A stretch of 64,000 nucleotides of DNA from Ga0074139 sp964515195. GTDB lineage: Bacteria; Bdellovibrionota; Bdellovibrionia; Bdellovibrionales; Bdellovibrionaceae. Every line of letters starts with the position of its first letter. Position 1 is the stretch's first letter. Location of the stretch: contig CAZETK010000005.1 of NCBI GenBank assembly GCA_964515195.1, forward strand, positions 1-64,000, written 5' to 3'. This document shows, piece after piece, positions 15,856-24,719 of the stretch. Both the position numbers and the translations under genes were made by a program. Under the pieces are notes generated by a model that did no database searches, was not told where the DNA came from, and saw only the letters and a program-made list of their open reading frames with translations.

Positions 15856-16871
15856 GAATTTTCAATAGACTGTTCAGAGTCCTTAAGCAAGCGATTGATT
15901 TCCTCGCGAATGATGCGTTCGGCGATAATGGGCATATGAGTTGCCAGCCATTTGCTGATTTCTTCTCGTAAAAGCTCATCATTGGAACCTCCCATCATGC
16001 CCGCAACAGAATCCGCGATGGCGGCCGCTGTTTTTTGAGGTTGAGCTGTTAAGGGGAATTCAGAAAACTCTTCAGCCGGAATCGGGGCAGAAAGAGAGCT
16101 GACTTCAGGGGCCTTAGAAGAGGGTATCGAAGCTGGCCGGGCAGGAGAAGGGGGTGGTTGTTGGATCCACTCATCTTGGCTTTCCAGTTCATTGTCATCC
16201 AGAACGATGGACCCTTCATGTCCCGCACCACTGGGGGCGGGGGATATTCTGATCTCGGATCTAGTCGGCTCAAGGCCTTGCATCGAAAGTGGTTGATGAG
16301 ATTCGGGACTGGCTTCTCCAGGGAAGGGAATGCGAATGGAAGGCTCTGGTGTCGGAGACCCTATGTTTTGTACACCTGACCCGCTGTTTTCCGGCCGCGC
16401 AGGAATCGCTGAGGGTGTCGTGGGCTGCTGAGTTCGGTTCGGACTTTCTTGAAACTCTGGAAGTGGTGGAAAATGAACATAAGAACTGACAGGGTTGGAT
16501 TGGGTTTTGGGCACTAACTCATTTACGATTGTTCGGAGTGCCGTGGGATCGAAAGGCTTTTCAATTCTTCGATCGGCGCCACAGAGCCGGGCTTTTTGCT
16601 CATCAATCTCCATAAACCCCGACCACATAAGAACAACCGGCAGCGAGGAGGTTTCAGGATCATTTTTTAGATCATGACAAACTTCGTATCCCGAGCGCTT
16701 GGCCAGAAGAACATCCGCCATCACAATGTCAGGATGGAAGGTTTTGGCAACCGACAACACGTCCAAGCCAACCGAAACGGAACGCACGTCCACATCAAAA
16801 TCTTGCAGTGTTAACTGAACTACTTTTTTGATGGTCGTGCTTTCGTCAGCAAGTAAGACGCGTAAGGCCAT
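15852..16871 (-). CDS. Response regulator: receiver domain, proline-rich linker and PopZ-like C-terminal helix
   Basis: Residues 1-125 are a CheY-like receiver domain: an acidic ADES start, the phospho-acceptor Asp in PDIVMADVLL, the switch Ser in WSGF and the Lys in IEKPF. A disordered linker rich in Pro, Ser and Glu follows (about 130-295). The last 45 residues contain LREEISKWLATHMPIIAERI and IREEINRLLKD, which resemble the C-terminal oligomerisation helix of PopZ (DUF2497). No DNA-binding or enzyme domain is present. This build recalls polar-localised regulators such as RomR of Myxococcus and Bdellovibrio (family knowledge; the match is inferred from layout only). I chose ATG 16871 because translation from 16928 would run into the divergent lptG start. 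First gene of the nadC-birA unit. Confidence 0.75.
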   Translation of the reverse strand: MALRVLLADESTTIKKVVQLTLQDFDVDVRSVSVGLDVLSVAKTFHPDIVMADVLLAKRSGYEVCHDLKNDPETSSLPVVLMWSGFMEIDEQKARLCGADRRIEKPFDPTALRTIVNELVPKTQSNPVSSYVHFPPLPEFQESPNRTQQPTTPSAIPARPENSGSGVQNIGSPTPEPSIRIPFPGEASPESHQPLSMQGLEPTRSEIRISPAPSGAGHEGSIVLDDNELESQDEWIQQPPPSPARPASIPSSKAPEVSSLSAPIPAEEFSEFPLTAQPQKTAAAIADSVAGMMGGSNDELLREEISKWLATHMPIIAERIIREEINRLLKDSEQSIENS

Positions 16872-16909
16872 AGATCCAGTAAAGAGGGATTTCTTAATTG
16901 AGTCAACTG

Positions 16910-16915
16910 TATAAT
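16910..16915 (+). promoter_or_regulatory. Candidate -10 box for lptG
   Basis: A perfect TATAAT lies 11 bases before the lptG ATG at 16927, preceded directly by TG. No good -35 box stands at 16-18 bases upstream. If used, the leader would be only about five bases long. It lies in the 55-bp gap between divergent genes. Confidence 0.45.
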
Positions 16916-16926
16916 CATAGAAAGGC

Positions 16927-18006
16927 ATGAACCGAATTGATCTCTACACCTCAAAGTTGTTTTGGGCCTCATTTCTTGGGTCTTTGCTTATTTTTGCGAC
17001 TTTATTTCTGGCGGTGGACGCTTTGGGTATGCTCGTAAAATTTTCGGGCTCTGCTCTAGGGCCCATTATGCAATATTATCTATTTTACCTGCCTGAGATC
17101 CTGTCTAAAATGATCCCAGTGGCCTGTGTTGTGGCGACAGTTCTAACATTAAGCTCCATGAACCGTAGCAGTGAGCTTGTTGCCCTCTATGCGACGGGGA
17201 TGGGGCTGTTGCGAATCGCAATGCCCCTGTTGTTTTGGATCGCGACAATCAGCATCGGGACCTTCCTGATCGGGGATCAGGTTATGCCTCAGATGGTGAA
17301 AAGAAAGAACTTCATCTATTACAATGATATTGAAAAGACCCCAAATAAATACCAGTTTGTTCGTACTGACCGCATATGGTACCGATCGAAGAATTCGATT
17401 TTTAATATTAAGACACTTTCTCCAGATGGAGCCCGGGCTCAAGGATTGACTCTTTATTTTTTCAGTGAAGGCTGGGAGCTTCTTCAGATGCTCACGGCAA
17501 AGGATGTTATTTTTAAGGGAACACAATGGGACTTGGAAAATGGCTCTATCACGATTTTTGATGCAAGCTCGAGTTTTCCTATTACGAGTTCCTTTGCCAA
17601 AAAAACCATTGTCATGTCTGAAGAGTCCAAAGATTTGCAGAGTGCTGGACAAACTTCTGATGTTCTTTCCCAAAGGGAACTTTCACGTTTTATCGATAAA
17701 AATCGTGAAGCGGGTCTTGAAACTAGTAGTTACGAGATGGATTACCATGCAAAATTCAGTTTTGCTTGGGCCGGATTTGTGATGTCTCTTTTAGGACTTC
17801 CTTTTACGGCCCAAAGAGGCCGCTCGGGTGGCTCTATGACGGCTATGGGGATGTGTTTGGGAGTTGTATTCCTATATTGGGTGCTCTATAGCAGCGCTCA
17901 AGCCCTTGGAAGCCATGGAGTTTTACCCCCTATTATAGCCGCTTGGGCTCCTAACTTCCTCATGATGGCCTTAGCGCTTTGGACATTGAGGAGGCGCGGT
18001 TTTTAG
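16927..18006 (+). CDS. lptG: LptG/LptF (YjgP/YjgQ) family LPS export permease
   Basis: A 359-residue permease of the YjgP/YjgQ family, part of the LptB2FG ATPase that extracts lipopolysaccharide from the inner membrane. The topology is classic: two N-terminal membrane segments (about 12-35 and 60-80), another near 100-120, a large periplasmic beta-jellyroll domain (about 130-270) and three C-terminal segments after residue 275. IPVACVVATVLTLSSMNRSSELVALYATG is the coupling region. I call it LptG rather than LptF on length and the C-terminal pattern, with moderate certainty. The partner permease and LptB are not nearby. def follows after 51 bp in the same direction. Confidence 0.88.
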   Translation: MNRIDLYTSKLFWASFLGSLLIFATLFLAVDALGMLVKFSGSALGPIMQYYLFYLPEILSKMIPVACVVATVLTLSSMNRSSELVALYATGMGLLRIAMPLLFWIATISIGTFLIGDQVMPQMVKRKNFIYYNDIEKTPNKYQFVRTDRIWYRSKNSIFNIKTLSPDGARAQGLTLYFFSEGWELLQMLTAKDVIFKGTQWDLENGSITIFDASSSFPITSSFAKKTIVMSEESKDLQSAGQTSDVLSQRELSRFIDKNREAGLETSSYEMDYHAKFSFAWAGFVMSLLGLPFTAQRGRSGGSMTAMGMCLGVVFLYWVLYSSAQALGSHGVLPPIIAAWAPNFLMMALALWTLRRRGF

Positions 18007-18057
18007 AGTATAGTCGAGCTTTATTCGAGGCTGAAATGAGAAGCCCTGAGGAGCCAT

Positions 18058-18663
18058 ATGTCATGTTTGAAAATTCTTACTTATCCGGATCCGCGCTTAA
18101 AAGAAATTTCAAAACCCGTTAAGACTTTTGATCAAGAGATTAAAACTTTGTCGGAAGATATGATTGAGACCATGTACGAGGCCAATGGAATTGGCTTGGC
18201 CGCCCCGCAAGTTGGAGAACTGAAGCGGCTTTTGGTGATTGATACTCGCCCTCGAGANNNNNNNNNNGAAAAGGGTCGTCGGTATGAGTACGAAGAGATG
18301 ACAGAACTGGAGCGTCAAGTTCCCCAACCTCTTGTGCTGGTGAACCCACGAATTAAGAAGGGAGAAGGGAAGCAGACCTTTGATGAAGGTTGCCTTTCGA
18401 TTCCTGGTTATTATGAAACTGTCGAACGCTATAATCTTGTCGAAGTGGAAGCTGAGGACGTCGAAGGCAAAACTTTTAGTTTTAAGACCGACGGCTTGCT
18501 GGCTGTTTGCGTCCAGCATGAGATGGATCATTTGGAAGGCAAACTCTTTATTGATCGAATCAGCTTTGTAAAATCCAATCGCATTAAAGCCTCTATCAAA
18601 AAAAACGGTTATCCTAAGAAGGAAGAAGAGGAAGCCGAAAAAAAACAGAAGGCCCAAGTGTGA
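18058..18663 (+). CDS. def: Peptide deformylase (contains assembly gap)
   Basis: The enzyme removes the N-formyl group from new proteins. All three motifs are present: GIGLAAPQVG, EGCLSIPG and QHEMDHLEG, whose Cys and two His hold the metal. Ten N bases at 18258-18267 fall between DTRPR and EKGRRYEYEEM; the frame continues across them, so the true gap is probably about this length or differs by a multiple of three. The region after the gap is a longer insert than in E. coli, and a lysine-rich tail follows the catalytic domain. GAGGAG stands seven bases before the ATG. fmt overlaps the stop by four bases, the common def-fmt pairing. Confidence 0.93.
   Translation: MSCLKILTYPDPRLKEISKPVKTFDQEIKTLSEDMIETMYEANGIGLAAPQVGELKRLLVIDTRPRXXXXEKGRRYEYEEMTELERQVPQPLVLVNPRIKKGEGKQTFDEGCLSIPGYYETVERYNLVEVEAEDVEGKTFSFKTDGLLAVCVQHEMDHLEGKLFIDRISFVKSNRIKASIKKNGYPKKEEEEAEKKQKAQV
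18258..18267. other. Assembly gap (10 N) inside def
   Basis: Ten undetermined bases. The same length appears in the second gap at 43123-43132, which suggests a fixed placeholder inserted by a scaffolder rather than a measured length. The reading frame of def happens to be kept. Confidence 0.98.
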
Positions 18664-19610
18664 GCGTCATCCGGGTTTGTTTTTTAGGCACGCCTGATTT
18701 TGCGGCGGTATCTCTGAAGAGGTTATTAGAGGATGAGCACTTTCATGTGGTGGGAGTGGTGACTCAGCCTGATCGGCCTTCGGGGCGCAAGCTGCAACTG
18801 AAGCCCAGCCCTGTCAAGGAACTCGCCCTTCAGCATAATTTACCGGTTTTGACCCCTGAAAATCTTCGAAGAGAACCGGAGGTTATTGATACCATCCGCA
18901 GTTGGAAGCCTGAGGTGGGAGTTGTTGTCGCCTTTGGGCAAATTTTAGAACAGTCTTTTCTGGACCTGTTTCCTCGCGGATGTGTCAATGTTCATGCTTC
19001 CCTGCTTCCGCGCTGGCGAGGCGCGGCCCCGATTCAGCGCTCGATTGAAGAAGGTGATGCAAAAACGGGAGTTTGTTTACAGAAAATGGTTCTGAAACTG
19101 GATGCTGGTGATGTATTAGGGACCCGGGAAATTTCTTTAGATGATGAAATCAACTCTCTTGAGCTGCACGACAAGTTGGCTGTTTTAGGGGCTGATCTTT
19201 TGCATATCGAACTTATGGATTACATCCGGGGAAATCTGGTAGGCATTCCCCAGGATGAAAAGCTTGTAACCTATGCGAAAAAGATTGAAAAAAGCGAATC
19301 GGAGTTAAGCTTCCAAGAATCCGCTCGCCGTCTTCATAACAAAGTGCGAGCCTTTGTGTGGGGTCCGGGAACTTACACTTATTTTCAAGGTAAGCGGTTA
19401 AAGATTCACAAAACCCGAAGCGATGATGACAAGACGACAAACAACGAACCTGGACAGATTTGTGAAGTTGAAAAAGAGACTTTTTTCGTGCAAACGGGAG
19501 TTGGGGTCCTTGAAGTCCTTGAGGTTCAACCAGAAAGTAAGAGCCGCATGAAGGCACAGGATTTTATTGCGGGCTTTCAGCTGAAGAGAGGAATGAAGCT
19601 TGGAAACTAA
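18660..19610 (+). CDS. fmt: Methionyl-tRNA formyltransferase
   Basis: It formylates initiator Met-tRNA with 10-formyl-tetrahydrofolate. The formyltransferase fold begins with VCFLGTPDFAAVSL and VVTQPDRPSGRK. The catalytic segment is present as VNVHASLLPRWRGAAPIQRSI (Asn, His; Asp later in LDAGD). The C-terminal tRNA-binding domain (about 210-316) is complete. The GTG start at 18660 overlaps the def stop (GTGA), so def and fmt are translationally coupled. The 3' end overlaps rpe by 11 bases. The length of 316 is normal. Confidence 0.96.
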   Translation: MSVIRVCFLGTPDFAAVSLKRLLEDEHFHVVGVVTQPDRPSGRKLQLKPSPVKELALQHNLPVLTPENLRREPEVIDTIRSWKPEVGVVVAFGQILEQSFLDLFPRGCVNVHASLLPRWRGAAPIQRSIEEGDAKTGVCLQKMVLKLDAGDVLGTREISLDDEINSLELHDKLAVLGADLLHIELMDYIRGNLVGIPQDEKLVTYAKKIEKSESELSFQESARRLHNKVRAFVWGPGTYTYFQGKRLKIHKTRSDDDKTTNNEPGQICEVEKETFFVQTGVGVLEVLEVQPESKSRMKAQDFIAGFQLKRGMKLGN

Positions 19611-20241
19611 GTGGGTGGCTCCTTCTATTCTATCAGCGGATTTTGCCAATTTAGAAAAAGAAATCAAGGCGGTAGCCGAAGCGGGCGCCGACTTGATTCA
19701 TGTGGATGTGATGGACGGACACTTTGTACCCAACTTGACAATCGGGATCCCGGTAGTGAGTTCGATCAAAAAAGTGTCACCCCTGCCTCTTGATGTGCAT
19801 CTGATGATCGAAAAGCCTGAGCGTTATGTGGAAGAGTTCATTAAGGCTGGAAGTGATTACCTCACGATCCATATTGAGGCCACTGACAAGCCCGCTGAGA
19901 CTCTTCAGAAGATTCGAGACTTGGGGGCGCGGCCTGGACTTACGTTAAGACCTAAGACTCCGCTTCAGGATATTTTACCTTTCTTAGATCTTTGCGACAT
20001 TGTCCTGGTTATGACTGTCGAGCCTGGATTTGGAGGCCAATCTTTTATGGTCGACCAGGTTAGTAAAATTGATCAATTGGTTCATGAAAGAAAGAGTCGG
20101 GGCTTGAATTTTAAAATTGAAGTGGACGGCGGGGTTTCGGATCAGACACTGCTCCATCTTAAGCAAGCCGATATTCTAGTGGCGGGCAGTTATGTGTTTA
20201 AAAACAGCTACCGCGAAGCGATTGAAAGGCTAAAGTCCTAA
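19600..20241 (+). CDS. rpe: Ribulose-phosphate 3-epimerase
   Basis: A 213-residue TIM barrel that interconverts ribulose 5-phosphate and xylulose 5-phosphate in the pentose phosphate pathway. Metal and catalytic residues are in VAPSILSADF, HVDVMDGHFVPN (His, Asp), LDVHLMI (His) and KIEVDGGV (Asp). VEPGFGGQSF and the final VAGSYVFK hold the phosphate. It starts with TTG at 19600 with GAGAGGAA about eight bases before, inside the end of fmt. It closes the lptG-def-fmt-rpe run. Confidence 0.95.
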   Translation: METKWVAPSILSADFANLEKEIKAVAEAGADLIHVDVMDGHFVPNLTIGIPVVSSIKKVSPLPLDVHLMIEKPERYVEEFIKAGSDYLTIHIEATDKPAETLQKIRDLGARPGLTLRPKTPLQDILPFLDLCDIVLVMTVEPGFGGQSFMVDQVSKIDQLVHERKSRGLNFKIEVDGGVSDQTLLHLKQADILVAGSYVFKNSYREAIERLKS

Positions 20242-20330
20242 CGGAAAGTCATTCTAGCGATCTTTATTTCAGTGAAATTTTAAAAATCTCGAGAGAAAAA
20301 TTTAAAATGAGGCTCCTGGTTGGCTGCTAG

Positions 20331-20831
20331 CTAGCCAAGAACGCGCATAAGAAGGCCGTGGAGTATAGACCCTTTCTTGATCGGCTTGCTCGCAATATCT
20401 TGGGGGAAAGCGGTGTTAACAAAATTATCGACAGCCGCCTTTTTGTCTTTCTCGGTGGGATAGAGTTCGCGGATTTTTTGGATCTCCTGATGATCCAACC
20501 AGATGCCAGCGCAAATGGGGCACTTATCAATTGTCAGAACGCCGTTGGCGCCTTTTGGGCCATAGGGCACCTGTTGCATGATGGCCTCGGGGTGTCTGGG
20601 GCTTCGTCGCTGTTGTAAAACTTCAGGCGGCTTTGGATTCTTTGGGAGAGCCATTAAAAGCTCGCTTAAGTCTTCATGGGTTTCGTCAAATTTTTTAATC
20701 TCAAACCGATCGAACCAAATTCCACCAGTTTCAGGGCAAATATCAATTTCCACATTTCCGACGTGGACGGCTTGTAAATAAACTTTCTTCTCGGGTGGAA
20801 AAGCAGGACTTAACATCTGGGAGTTCTTCAT
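20331..20831 (-). CDS. Zinc-ribbon protein with two zf-TFIIB-like motifs
   Basis: A 166-residue cytosolic protein with a duplicated zf-TFIIB element: DICPETGGIWFDRFEIKKF near residues 30-48 and DKCPICAGIWLDHQEIQKI near 100-118. The second copy has the CPxC half-site followed by G-x-W-x-D-x-x-E typical of this family; the first has lost the second cysteine (CPET). The partner cysteine pair expected before each motif is not evident, so zinc binding is doubtful. The function of this family is unknown. It is convergent with rpe, 89 bp away. A plausible promoter (TTGACG, 17 bases, TGCAAT) lies upstream on the minus strand. Confidence 0.65.
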   Translation of the reverse strand: MKNSQMLSPAFPPEKKVYLQAVHVGNVEIDICPETGGIWFDRFEIKKFDETHEDLSELLMALPKNPKPPEVLQQRRSPRHPEAIMQQVPYGPKGANGVLTIDKCPICAGIWLDHQEIQKIRELYPTEKDKKAAVDNFVNTAFPQDIASKPIKKGSILHGLLMRVLG

Positions 20832-20930
20832 ATAAGTTTATTGCAGCTTGTATGGTGAAAATCGTCAATGAAGTTGATTTGAATATCGCCACTAGGCCAG
20901 ACACTCTGCATTAGCTCGCGGGAGGTTCCC

Positions 20931-21428
20931 TTGGGGGCTCAGGAAAACTGGATTCTGTTGACGAAAACTCCGGATTTAGTTGTTCGTGGAGCTTTGGTTT
21001 CTCGCTTGGGGGCTCAACAGATTGAGGTCATGGCTCCCGATCGGGATATGATTGTCAACTGGTCCTCAACTCCGAATCTGTCTTTAGAAGGATACTCTGC
21101 CATTTTTGATGGCTATCCTGTATTCGTGCGCCGACAAGACCTTGCAGAAGCTCAAAATATTCTTCGCAATTTTGAGGAAGAGAACGTTCAGGTCAATTCA
21201 GAAAAACGAGAAGTGGATCATGCGCGAGGATTTTATTTTTCCGCCTTGATGTCATTGCTATTGCCAGGCCTAATGCATGTCATTGCTCTCTATCATCTGG
21301 GGATGACCTTTCAGAAAAAACAAAAGTGGTCAGTCCTGCGAATGGGAGCTTCGTTTTTATTGCTAACGATGACTGCCTATGGGGTCTTTCACTTCGGTTA
21401 TAAGCTGCTTTCCGAATTTTCATTTTAG
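20931..21428 (+). CDS. DUF2007-like domain protein with C-terminal membrane segments
   Basis: A 165-residue protein. Residues 5-90 resemble the DUF2007 (putative signal transducing protein, GlnB-like) fold: WILLTKTPDLVVRGALVSRLG, and YPVFVRRQDLAEAQNILRNFEEE at the end of the domain. The C-terminal part has two membrane helices (about 108-128 and 140-160). It starts with TTG at 20931, supported by GGAGG five bases before. Role unknown. It is separated by 79 bp from hutH, and nothing links it to histidine metabolism. Confidence 0.6.
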   Translation: MGAQENWILLTKTPDLVVRGALVSRLGAQQIEVMAPDRDMIVNWSSTPNLSLEGYSAIFDGYPVFVRRQDLAEAQNILRNFEEENVQVNSEKREVDHARGFYFSALMSLLLPGLMHVIALYHLGMTFQKKQKWSVLRMGASFLLLTMTAYGVFHFGYKLLSEFSF

Positions 21429-21468
21429 TGGGGGCTGCCTGCCAATGCCGTGCATTATTTCCTCGCAA

Positions 21469-21498
21469 CTTGAACCCTTGACCGTTCAAGATTAGAGT
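21469..21498 (+). promoter_or_regulatory. Candidate hutH promoter overlapping an inverted repeat
   Basis: TTGAAC (21470-21475), 17 bases, then TAGAGT (21493-21498) could act as -35 and -10. The inverted repeat CTTGAA (21469-21474) and TTCAAG (21485-21490) overlaps the -35 box and spacer, where a repressor or activator could bind. No Hut regulator gene is in the window. Confidence 0.35.
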
Positions 21499-21507
21499 TC
21501 AGGCCCT

Positions 21508-23040
21508 ATGGAAATTACTGGTCAAAATCTTACAGCCGAAAATGTTTTCGAGGTGGCGTTTTCGCCAGATTTAAAAGTGAGTCTTGCTGATAAGGCTCGG
21601 CAAAGAATGCAAATCTCTCGCACCTACATTGAAAAGCGAATCGATGCCGGTGAAGTGATGTATGGCGTGAATACGGGGTTCGGCGCTTTTAGCTCAGTTC
21701 GAATTTCTGATACGGAAATCGAGGAGCTTCAAAGAAATTTAATCCGCTCTCACTCCGTTGGGATCGGGACGCCTTTCACACAGCAGCAAACCCGGGCAAT
21801 GATGCTTTTACGTGCCAACGCTTTGGCTCGCGGTCATAGTGGAATTCGCTCTTTGGTCGTGGATAAGATTCTTGAGTTTCTGAATCAAAATATTATTCCC
21901 GTTATTCCCTCTCAGGGAAGTGTGGGAGCTAGTGGAGATCTAGCTCCCCTTTCACACTTGGCCTTGGCGCTGATCGGGGAAGGCGAGGCGTGGGCGGATG
22001 ATGGCTCTATCACGCAAGTCGAAAAAGTTTTAAAACTTAGAAATGTGAAGCCTCTTGAGCTCAAGGCCAAAGAAGGACTTTCGCTTATCAATGGCTGTCA
22101 AGTCATGACAGCCATTGGTTTACTAGAACTTGTCAAAGCGAAACGTCTGATGAAGATGGCAGATATTGCGGGGGCTATGTCCTTAGAGGCCCTTCGGGGC
22201 TCGCGTAAAGCCTTTGATCCATTGATCTCGGCCACACGTCCCCATGCGGGAGAAGCCAAAACAGCTGCGAATCTTCGAAAAATTTTATCAGAGTCTTCTG
22301 AGATTTCTGAAAATCACAAGGACTGTAACAAGGTTCAGGACGCATACAGCCTTCGCTGTATGCCGGCTGTGCATGGAGCGGTGAAGGATACTTGGACTTA
22401 TGTCTTAAGCGTTTTGCAGACAGAGGCTAACTCTAGCACGGACAACCCTTTAGTCTTTGCGGAAGAAAACAAAATTCTTTCCTGTGGAAACTTTCACGGT
22501 ATGCCCGTAGCTTTTGCCATGGATTTTGCAGGAATTTGTTTTTCATCCTTGGCCAGTATTTCAGAATGCCGTACGGCGAAGTTGATCAACCCGGCTATGA
22601 GCGAGCTTCCCGCCTTCTTGACGTCTGAAGGGGGATTAAACTCGGGGCACATGATTGTGCAAGTGGCGGCCGCCAGTCTTGTCAGCGAGAACAAAGTTTT
22701 GGCCCATCCGGCCAGTGTGGACTCAATTCCGACTTCGGCAGAAAAAGAAGATCATGTCAGCATGGGTACGATTGCGGCGCGAAAATTCTCACAAATTTTA
22801 GATAACGCTACGAACGTGATCTCGCTGGAATTGCTTTCAGCCTCGCAAGGTTTGGATTTATTAAAGCCTCTGAAACCCAGTGGTGGCGTGAAAGCCGCTT
22901 ATGATGTGATTCGAGAACGAGTTCCTTTTGCCGAAAAAGACCGGATCTTCTCTGTGGATCAGCGCAAGTTGCGTGAGATGATTCTGAATAACAAAATTTT
23001 AATGGCGGTTGAAAAGGAAACAGGAGAACTTTCGATATGA
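21508..23040 (+). CDS. hutH: Histidine ammonia-lyase
   Basis: The enzyme deaminates histidine to urocanate, the first step of histidine breakdown. The Ala-Ser-Gly triad that forms the MIO cofactor is at residues 141-143 in GSVGASGDLAPLSHL. Also seen are the catalytic Tyr in MYGVNTGFG, NSSTDNPL and the tail FSVDQRKLREM. The length of 510 is normal. Its stop overlaps the start of hutU by four bases (ATGA), so the two are co-translated. A candidate promoter lies just upstream. The third hut gene, hutI, is separated by more than 10 kb. Confidence 0.97.
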   Translation: MEITGQNLTAENVFEVAFSPDLKVSLADKARQRMQISRTYIEKRIDAGEVMYGVNTGFGAFSSVRISDTEIEELQRNLIRSHSVGIGTPFTQQQTRAMMLLRANALARGHSGIRSLVVDKILEFLNQNIIPVIPSQGSVGASGDLAPLSHLALALIGEGEAWADDGSITQVEKVLKLRNVKPLELKAKEGLSLINGCQVMTAIGLLELVKAKRLMKMADIAGAMSLEALRGSRKAFDPLISATRPHAGEAKTAANLRKILSESSEISENHKDCNKVQDAYSLRCMPAVHGAVKDTWTYVLSVLQTEANSSTDNPLVFAEENKILSCGNFHGMPVAFAMDFAGICFSSLASISECRTAKLINPAMSELPAFLTSEGGLNSGHMIVQVAAASLVSENKVLAHPASVDSIPTSAEKEDHVSMGTIAARKFSQILDNATNVISLELLSASQGLDLLKPLKPSGGVKAAYDVIRERVPFAEKDRIFSVDQRKLREMILNNKILMAVEKETGELSI

Positions 23041-24680
23041 GAACTGTAAAAGCTCCTCAGGGATTATCTTTAAACTGTAAAGGTTGGCTGCAAGAGGCCG
23101 CCTATCGCATGATCCAAAACAACCTGGACCCGCAAGTGGCTGAGCATCCTGATCAACTTATTGTTTATGGTGGGATCGGCAAAGCCGCCCGAAATTGGGA
23201 GTCCTTTGATAAAATACTTCAAGCTTTAAAAACCCTCGAGAACAATGAAACTTTGTTGATCCAGTCCGGTAAACCCATCGGTATTCTTCGCACACATGAA
23301 GACGCTCCTCGGGTCTTGCTTGCTAACTCCAATTTGGTTCCTAAGTGGGCGACATGGGAGCATTTCCACGAACTGGACAGAAAAGGTCTGATGATGTTCG
23401 GTCAGATGACGGCTGGATCTTGGATTTACATTGGCACTCAGGGCATTATTCAAGGCACTTACGAAACATTTGTCGAGGCGGGCCGTCAGCATTTCAAAGG
23501 GGATTTGGCAGGGCGTGTGATCTTAACGGCGGGTTTGGGCGGTATGGGGGGCGCACAACCCTTGGCAGGAGTTTTTGCTGGGGCTGTTGTTTTGGCGGTT
23601 GAAGTGGATCCAACCTCCATCGAAAAACGACTTCGAACAAAGTATGTGGACGAAGTGGCCACAGACTTGGATGATGCCATTAGGCGTGTGCGTTTTTATC
23701 AAGAAAAAAAGCAAGCTAAATCCGTCGCGCTTCAGGGCAATATGGCCACTGTGATTCATCAGTTGCTGGAAAAGAATTTTGTTCCGGATTTGTTAACGGA
23801 TCAGACTTCAGCCCATGATCCTTTAGTAGGCTACATCCCCGAGGGTTATTCGGCTCAAGAGGCCAGTCTCTTTCGTCACGAAAACCAGAAGGCCTATCTA
23901 GAAAATGTTTATCAGAGTATCGCCAAGCATGTGCGTGGTATGTTAGAAATGCAAACTCGCGGAGCTGTAACATTTGACTATGGCAATAATATTCGCGCCC
24001 GGGCTCAAGAGGCGGGTGTTAGCAATGCCTTTGATTTTCCAGGTTTCGTTCCCGCGTATATTCGACCGCTGTTTTGTCGAGGAAGCGGGCCTTTCCGTTG
24101 GGTGGCCTTGAGCGGAGATCCCCAAGATATTCAAGTGACCGATGATGCTCTTCGTGAGCTATTCCCACACAAGACTCATTTGCTTCGCTGGTTGGAGATG
24201 GCAGAAAAGAAAATTTCGTTTCAAGGTTTACCGGCCCGAATTTGTTGGCTTGAGTATGGGGAGCGCGCCAAGGCGGGTCTTCTTTTCAATGAGCTTGTCC
24301 GCACCGGAAAAGTTAAAGCCCCCATTGTTATCGGTCGTGATCACCTGGATTGTGGATCTGTGGCCAGCCCGAATCGCGAGACCGAGGCCATGAAAGATGG
24401 ATCGGACGCTGTCAGTGATTGGCCCCTTCTGAATGCCATGGTCAACACCGCTTGTGGCGCCACATGGGTGAGCCTTCATCACGGGGGTGGCGTCGGCATG
24501 GGTTACAGTCAGCATGCGGGACAAGTGATTGTCGCCGATGGGTCCGAGGCGGCTCAGAAAAGATTAGAAAGAGTGCTCACGGCAGATCCCGCCATGGGTG
24601 TTTTCCGTCATGTAGACGCAGGTTATGAAGATGCAAAGGTTATCGCTCGAGAGCGCGGCGTGAAGAGCCTTTGGCTTTAG
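23037..24680 (+). CDS. hutU: Urocanate hydratase
   Basis: It converts urocanate to imidazolonepropionate using tightly bound NAD+. The sequence has the family features YGGIGKAARNW, FGQMTAGSWIYIGTQGI, the Rossmann-like LTAGLGGMGGAQPL, QTSAHDP, RPLFCRGSGPFRWVALSGD with its conserved Cys, and RDHLDCGSVASP near the C terminus. The length of 547 is a little under the usual 555-560. It directly follows hutH with a four-base overlap. There is no terminator hairpin in the 39 bp before the convergent gene. Confidence 0.97.
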   Translation: MRTVKAPQGLSLNCKGWLQEAAYRMIQNNLDPQVAEHPDQLIVYGGIGKAARNWESFDKILQALKTLENNETLLIQSGKPIGILRTHEDAPRVLLANSNLVPKWATWEHFHELDRKGLMMFGQMTAGSWIYIGTQGIIQGTYETFVEAGRQHFKGDLAGRVILTAGLGGMGGAQPLAGVFAGAVVLAVEVDPTSIEKRLRTKYVDEVATDLDDAIRRVRFYQEKKQAKSVALQGNMATVIHQLLEKNFVPDLLTDQTSAHDPLVGYIPEGYSAQEASLFRHENQKAYLENVYQSIAKHVRGMLEMQTRGAVTFDYGNNIRARAQEAGVSNAFDFPGFVPAYIRPLFCRGSGPFRWVALSGDPQDIQVTDDALRELFPHKTHLLRWLEMAEKKISFQGLPARICWLEYGERAKAGLLFNELVRTGKVKAPIVIGRDHLDCGSVASPNRETEAMKDGSDAVSDWPLLNAMVNTACGATWVSLHHGGGVGMGYSQHAGQVIVADGSEAAQKRLERVLTADPAMGVFRHVDAGYEDAKVIARERGVKSLWL

Positions 24681-24719
24681 TGGCTACAACTGAAAATTAA
24701 GCTAATTTTTAATGGCGAC

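Noticed and set aside
20320..20338. TTGGCT / AGCCAA hairpin as terminator of rpe
   Set aside because: No T run follows and the right arm overlaps the stop codon of the convergent gene.
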